From Chromatiaceae bacterium (lineage in GTDB: Bacteria > Pseudomonadota > Gammaproteobacteria > Chromatiales > Chromatiaceae), in assembly GCA_016938795.1 (NCBI GenBank), contig JAFGTZ010000167.1, forward strand, positions 1 through 16,074: a stretch of DNA of 16,074 nucleotides. The letters run 5' to 3'. Both the position numbers and the translations under genes were made by a program. The notes beneath the pieces were generated by a model. The model saw nothing but the letters and a program-made list of their open reading frames with translations, was not told the origin of the DNA and searched no databases. Positions 13,768 through 16,074 of this stretch are shown in pieces (position 1 is the stretch's first letter; each line of letters begins with the position of its first letter).

Positions 13768-14465
13768 GACGGCAACAGCTCCAGGGCCTGCGAGGTATAG
13801 AAGCCGACCATGATGCGCCGCGTGCGCCCGGTCTTCCAGCCCTCCAGACCAGGCTCGGCGGCGATCAGCTCGCGCAGCCGCTCCAGACTCACCGGCTCGA
13901 TGGCGGGCGAGCGATCCGAGCGCGGAAACCACTGCCCCACCGCGTGCATGAGGCTGAGCAGGGGCGTGCGCGGCGCAAAGGTGAAGACGATGGAGCCGCG
14001 CGTGCGGGCGGCCAGGCCGGCGAGCACCCGCACCACGTCCTCGGGGCGGTAATGGATGAGCGAATCCATGGCCACCACATGATCAAAGTCGCCATGCGCC
14101 GGATCGAGCATGTCGCCCGCCTCGAAGTGAACCGAACCCGGCCCCAGGTCGGCGGGCAGACGCTCGCGAGCAATGCCGATGAGGGTGGGCGCCACGTCGA
14201 TGGCCACTACCTCTGAGCCACGCCGCGCCGCTTCGACCGCCAGCAGCCCGGTTCCACAGCCGGCATCGAGCAGACGCTTGCCACCCAGATCGGCGGGCAG
14301 CCACTCCAGCAGGGTGGCGCGCATCTGATCGCGCCCGGCGCGCACCGTGGCGCGAATGCGGCTGACCTTGGCGTCCGAGGTCAGCTTCGACCAGGCGTCG
14401 GCGGCGGTACGATCGAAATAGGTTTCGATCTGGCGGCGTCGCTCTTGATAACTTGCCTTGGCCAT
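13764..14465 (-). CDS. bchM: Magnesium-protoporphyrin IX O-methyltransferase
   Basis: SAM-dependent enzyme (233 residues) that methylates the C13 propionate of Mg-protoporphyrin IX, the step after Mg chelation. The N-terminal YFDRTAADAWSKLTSDAKVSRIRATVRAGR-type region matches BchM (key residues Y16, F17, W25 and R36). SAM motif I is LDAGCGTG (66-73), followed by VVAIDVAP (87-94). Further on, FDHVVAMDSLIHY and the C-terminal FYTSQALE are family features. The ATG at 14465 is used; its A is shared with the bchL stop (TGATG), giving a 1-nt overlap. A TTG one codon earlier would also be in frame but has no support. Confidence 0.94.
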   Translation of the reverse strand: MAKASYQERRRQIETYFDRTAADAWSKLTSDAKVSRIRATVRAGRDQMRATLLEWLPADLGGKRLLDAGCGTGLLAVEAARRGSEVVAIDVAPTLIGIARERLPADLGPGSVHFEAGDMLDPAHGDFDHVVAMDSLIHYRPEDVVRVLAGLAARTRGSIVFTFAPRTPLLSLMHAVGQWFPRSDRSPAIEPVSLERLRELIAAEPGLEGWKTGRTRRIMVGFYTSQALELLPS

Positions 14466-15385
14466 CAATCAAACCCCAGAAAGTCAAAAATCTCGCGATC
14501 ACGCATGGGCTGGGCATCAAGCGGCTCAACCCCGTCCCACAGCTGCCGGGCGAGTTGCAGATACTGCTCCTGCGCCGCCTCCAGCCCCGAGTCCGGCTCG
14601 GGCTCCATCTCGAACACCGTCGATTTTTTCAGCCGGCTGCGGCGAATGATATCCAGATCGGGCAGATGCGCCAGCCGTTTCAGGCCCACCGCCTCGATGA
14701 AACGGTCAATCTCGTCGGTCTGGCGACTGCGATTGGCCACCACACCGCCGAGGCGCACCTTGTAGTGCTTGGCCTTGGCCTGAATGGCGGCGGCGATGCG
14801 GTTCATCGCGAAGATGGAGTCGAAATCGTTGGCAGTGACGATGAGCGCGCGGTCGGCATGCTGGAGCGGCGCAGCAAAACCGCCGCAGACCACGTCGCCA
14901 AGCACGTCGAAGACCACCACATCGGTGTCTTCGAGCAGGTGATGCTGCTTGAGAAGCTTCACCGTCTGACCGACCACATAGCCGCCGCAGCCGGTGCCGG
15001 CGGGCGGACCGCCGGCCTCGACACACATGACGCCGTTGTAGCCCTCATAGACATAGTCGCTCGGGCGCAGCTCTTCGGCGTGGAAGTTTACCGATTCGAG
15101 GATGTCGATGACCGTGGGCACCAGACACTTGGTCAGGGTGAAGGTCGAGTCGTGCTTGGGATCGCAGCCGATCTGGAGCACGCGCTTGCCGAGCTTGGAG
15201 AAGGCCACCGAGAGATTCGATGAGGTGGTGCTCTTGCCGATGCCGCCCTTGCCATAGACGGCAAAGACCTTGGCGCCCTCGTCGATGCGCATGTCTGGAT
15301 CGAGCCGCACCTGGACGCTGCCCTCGCCGTCGGGATACTGGGATTGATTGCCGAGCATGCCGGCGCTTACCTCCTGCTGGGTCAC
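14465..15385 (-). CDS. bchL: Light-independent protochlorophyllide reductase, iron protein BchL
   Basis: NifH-like ATPase (306 residues from the GTG) that delivers electrons to BchN-BchB for reduction of protochlorophyllide in the dark. The P-loop is YGKGGIGKST (44-53). The 4Fe-4S ligands bridging the dimer are Cys133 (GTGCGGY) and Cys167 (VVCGGF). QIGCDPKHDSTFTLT (71-85) is diagnostic. The GTG at 15385 overlaps the bchH stop by 4 nt and has AGGAGG 7 nt upstream. An internal ATG at 15358 (codon 10) has its own AGGAGGT 10 nt upstream and is an alternative start. A variable N-terminus before EGSVQVRLD is normal in this family. Confidence 0.96.
   Translation of the reverse strand: MTQQEVSAGMLGNQSQYPDGEGSVQVRLDPDMRIDEGAKVFAVYGKGGIGKSTTSSNLSVAFSKLGKRVLQIGCDPKHDSTFTLTKCLVPTVIDILESVNFHAEELRPSDYVYEGYNGVMCVEAGGPPAGTGCGGYVVGQTVKLLKQHHLLEDTDVVVFDVLGDVVCGGFAAPLQHADRALIVTANDFDSIFAMNRIAAAIQAKAKHYKVRLGGVVANRSRQTDEIDRFIEAVGLKRLAHLPDLDIIRRSRLKKSTVFEMEPEPDSGLEAAQEQYLQLARQLWDGVEPLDAQPMRDREIFDFLGFD
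15369..15375 (-). promoter_or_regulatory. Second Shine-Dalgarno sequence inside the start of bchL
   Basis: AGGAGGT on the - strand lies 10 nt before the internal ATG at 15358. Another AGGAGG (15393-15398) lies 7 nt before the GTG at 15385, inside the end of bchH. Both starts are in the same frame, so BchL may be made in two N-terminal forms or only one of the sites may be used. Confidence 0.5.
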
Positions 15386-16074
15386 GCGGCGGCCTCCTCG
15401 ATGACGCCCTCAAGCCGGTCTTCGAGCTCCTCGCCCGCGCGGCGCAGCGCCTCAAGGGTCGCCTCATCGGGTGACCAGTAATTGCGTTCGTGGGCCTCGA
15501 TGAGTCGGTTGGCGACCTTGGCCGAGGCGGTGGGGTTGAGCTGGGCGAGGCGGTTGCGCATCTCCTCGTCGAGCACGAAGGTCTCGGTGAGCTGCTGATA
15601 GACCCAGGGCGCCACCTGTCCGGTGGTGGCCGACCAGCCCATGGTGTTGGTGATGTGTACCTCGATCTGGCGCACGCCCTCGTAGCCGTGCTTGAGCATG
15701 CCCTCGTACCACTTGGGGTTGAGCATGCGGGTGCGGGTTTCGAGCGCCACCTGCTCGGAGAGGGTGCGCACCACGCCATCGCCTCGCGTCTGGTCGCCGA
15801 TGTAGACCGGCACCTCGTCGCCCTTGAACTGCCCGACCGCCTTGGCGATGCCGCCGAGGGTGTCGAAATAGTGATCGACCGTGGTCACGCCGAGCTCGAC
15901 CGAATCGAGGTTCTGATAGGCGAGCTGCACCGTGCCGAGCACGCTCTTGAGCAGCTCGGCCTGCTGCACCGGCTTACCCGAGCGCCCGTAGGCGAAGCTC
16001 TTGCGGCGCGTGTAGGTCTCGGCCAGCTCGCCCTCGTCGTCCCAGTTGCTGCTGTCGATGAGGTTGTTGACGTT
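15382..16074 (-). CDS. bchH: Magnesium chelatase subunit H (C-terminal part)
   Basis: The last 230 residues of the large Mg-chelatase subunit, which binds protoporphyrin IX and inserts Mg2+ with BchI/BchD. The frame is open to the right edge, so the N-terminal four-fifths lies outside the window. Matching segments are AETYTRRKSFAYGR, YQNLDSVELGVTTVDHYFD, VPVYIGDQTRGDG, LNPKWYEGMLKHGYEGVRQIE, NTMGWSATTGQV and FVLDEEMRNRLAQLNPTA, all strongly conserved in BchH and CobN relatives; the bch neighbours decide for BchH. The TGA overlaps the bchL GTG start by 4 nt. Confidence 0.96.
   Translation of the reverse strand, partial: NVNNLIDSSNWDDEGELAETYTRRKSFAYGRSGKPVQQAELLKSVLGTVQLAYQNLDSVELGVTTVDHYFDTLGGIAKAVGQFKGDEVPVYIGDQTRGDGVVRTLSEQVALETRTRMLNPKWYEGMLKHGYEGVRQIEVHITNTMGWSATTGQVAPWVYQQLTETFVLDEEMRNRLAQLNPTASAKVANRLIEAHERNYWSPDEATLEALRRAGEELEDRLEGVIEEAAA

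Overview
The window looks like part of a purple phototrophic bacterium, most likely a purple sulfur gammaproteobacterium (Chromatiaceae-like). This rests on the bch/puh photosynthesis genes, the high G+C with strong G/C third positions, and the intergenic repeat types. The family placement is inference. Genes point toward each other: the left block (87-6385) reads on the + strand and everything from 6677 to the right edge reads on the - strand. The two blocks converge on a repeat-bearing gap at 6386-6676.

Left block: an aryl-acid / 2-oxoacid module of iorA, iorB (indolepyruvate:ferredoxin oxidoreductase), a phenylacetate-CoA-ligase-type gene, a tandem-ACT protein and a second PaaK-type ligase. 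Several junctions overlap by 1-4 nt. Together they could interconvert aryl acids, aryl-acetyl-CoA, aryl pyruvates and aromatic amino acids, with the ACT protein as a possible amino-acid sensor. IorA is short and lacks the usual C-terminal ferredoxin domain. A separate gene for a secreted DUF4412-like protein follows a hairpin.

Right block: this is one flank of a photosynthesis gene cluster. Read on the - strand from the right edge it runs bchH (partial), bchL, bchM, a 279-bp gap, puhA, puhB, puhC, puhE, and then a terminator-like hairpin that includes the puhE stop codon. After a 0.5-kb intergenic stretch come a HemN-family radical-SAM gene, bchJ (V4R domain) and a MenE-like AMP-forming acyl-CoA ligase, followed by a clear intrinsic terminator. 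The products cover Mg insertion (BchH), Mg-protoporphyrin methylation (BchM), protochlorophyllide reduction (BchL), reaction-centre H subunit and assembly factors (PuhA/B/C/E), oxygen-independent porphyrin synthesis (HemN) and a bacteriochlorophyll biosynthesis accessory protein (BchJ).

Compared with the order usually seen in purple bacteria, lhaA is missing between bchM and puhA, acsF is missing between puhC and puhE, and the hemN-bchJ-ligase set sits where hemA often lies. No tRNA, rRNA, CRISPR array or intact insertion sequence was seen. Several imperfect inverted repeats of the dispersed intergenic kind lie at 3610-3683, 5530-5554, 6516-6654 and 10408-10489.
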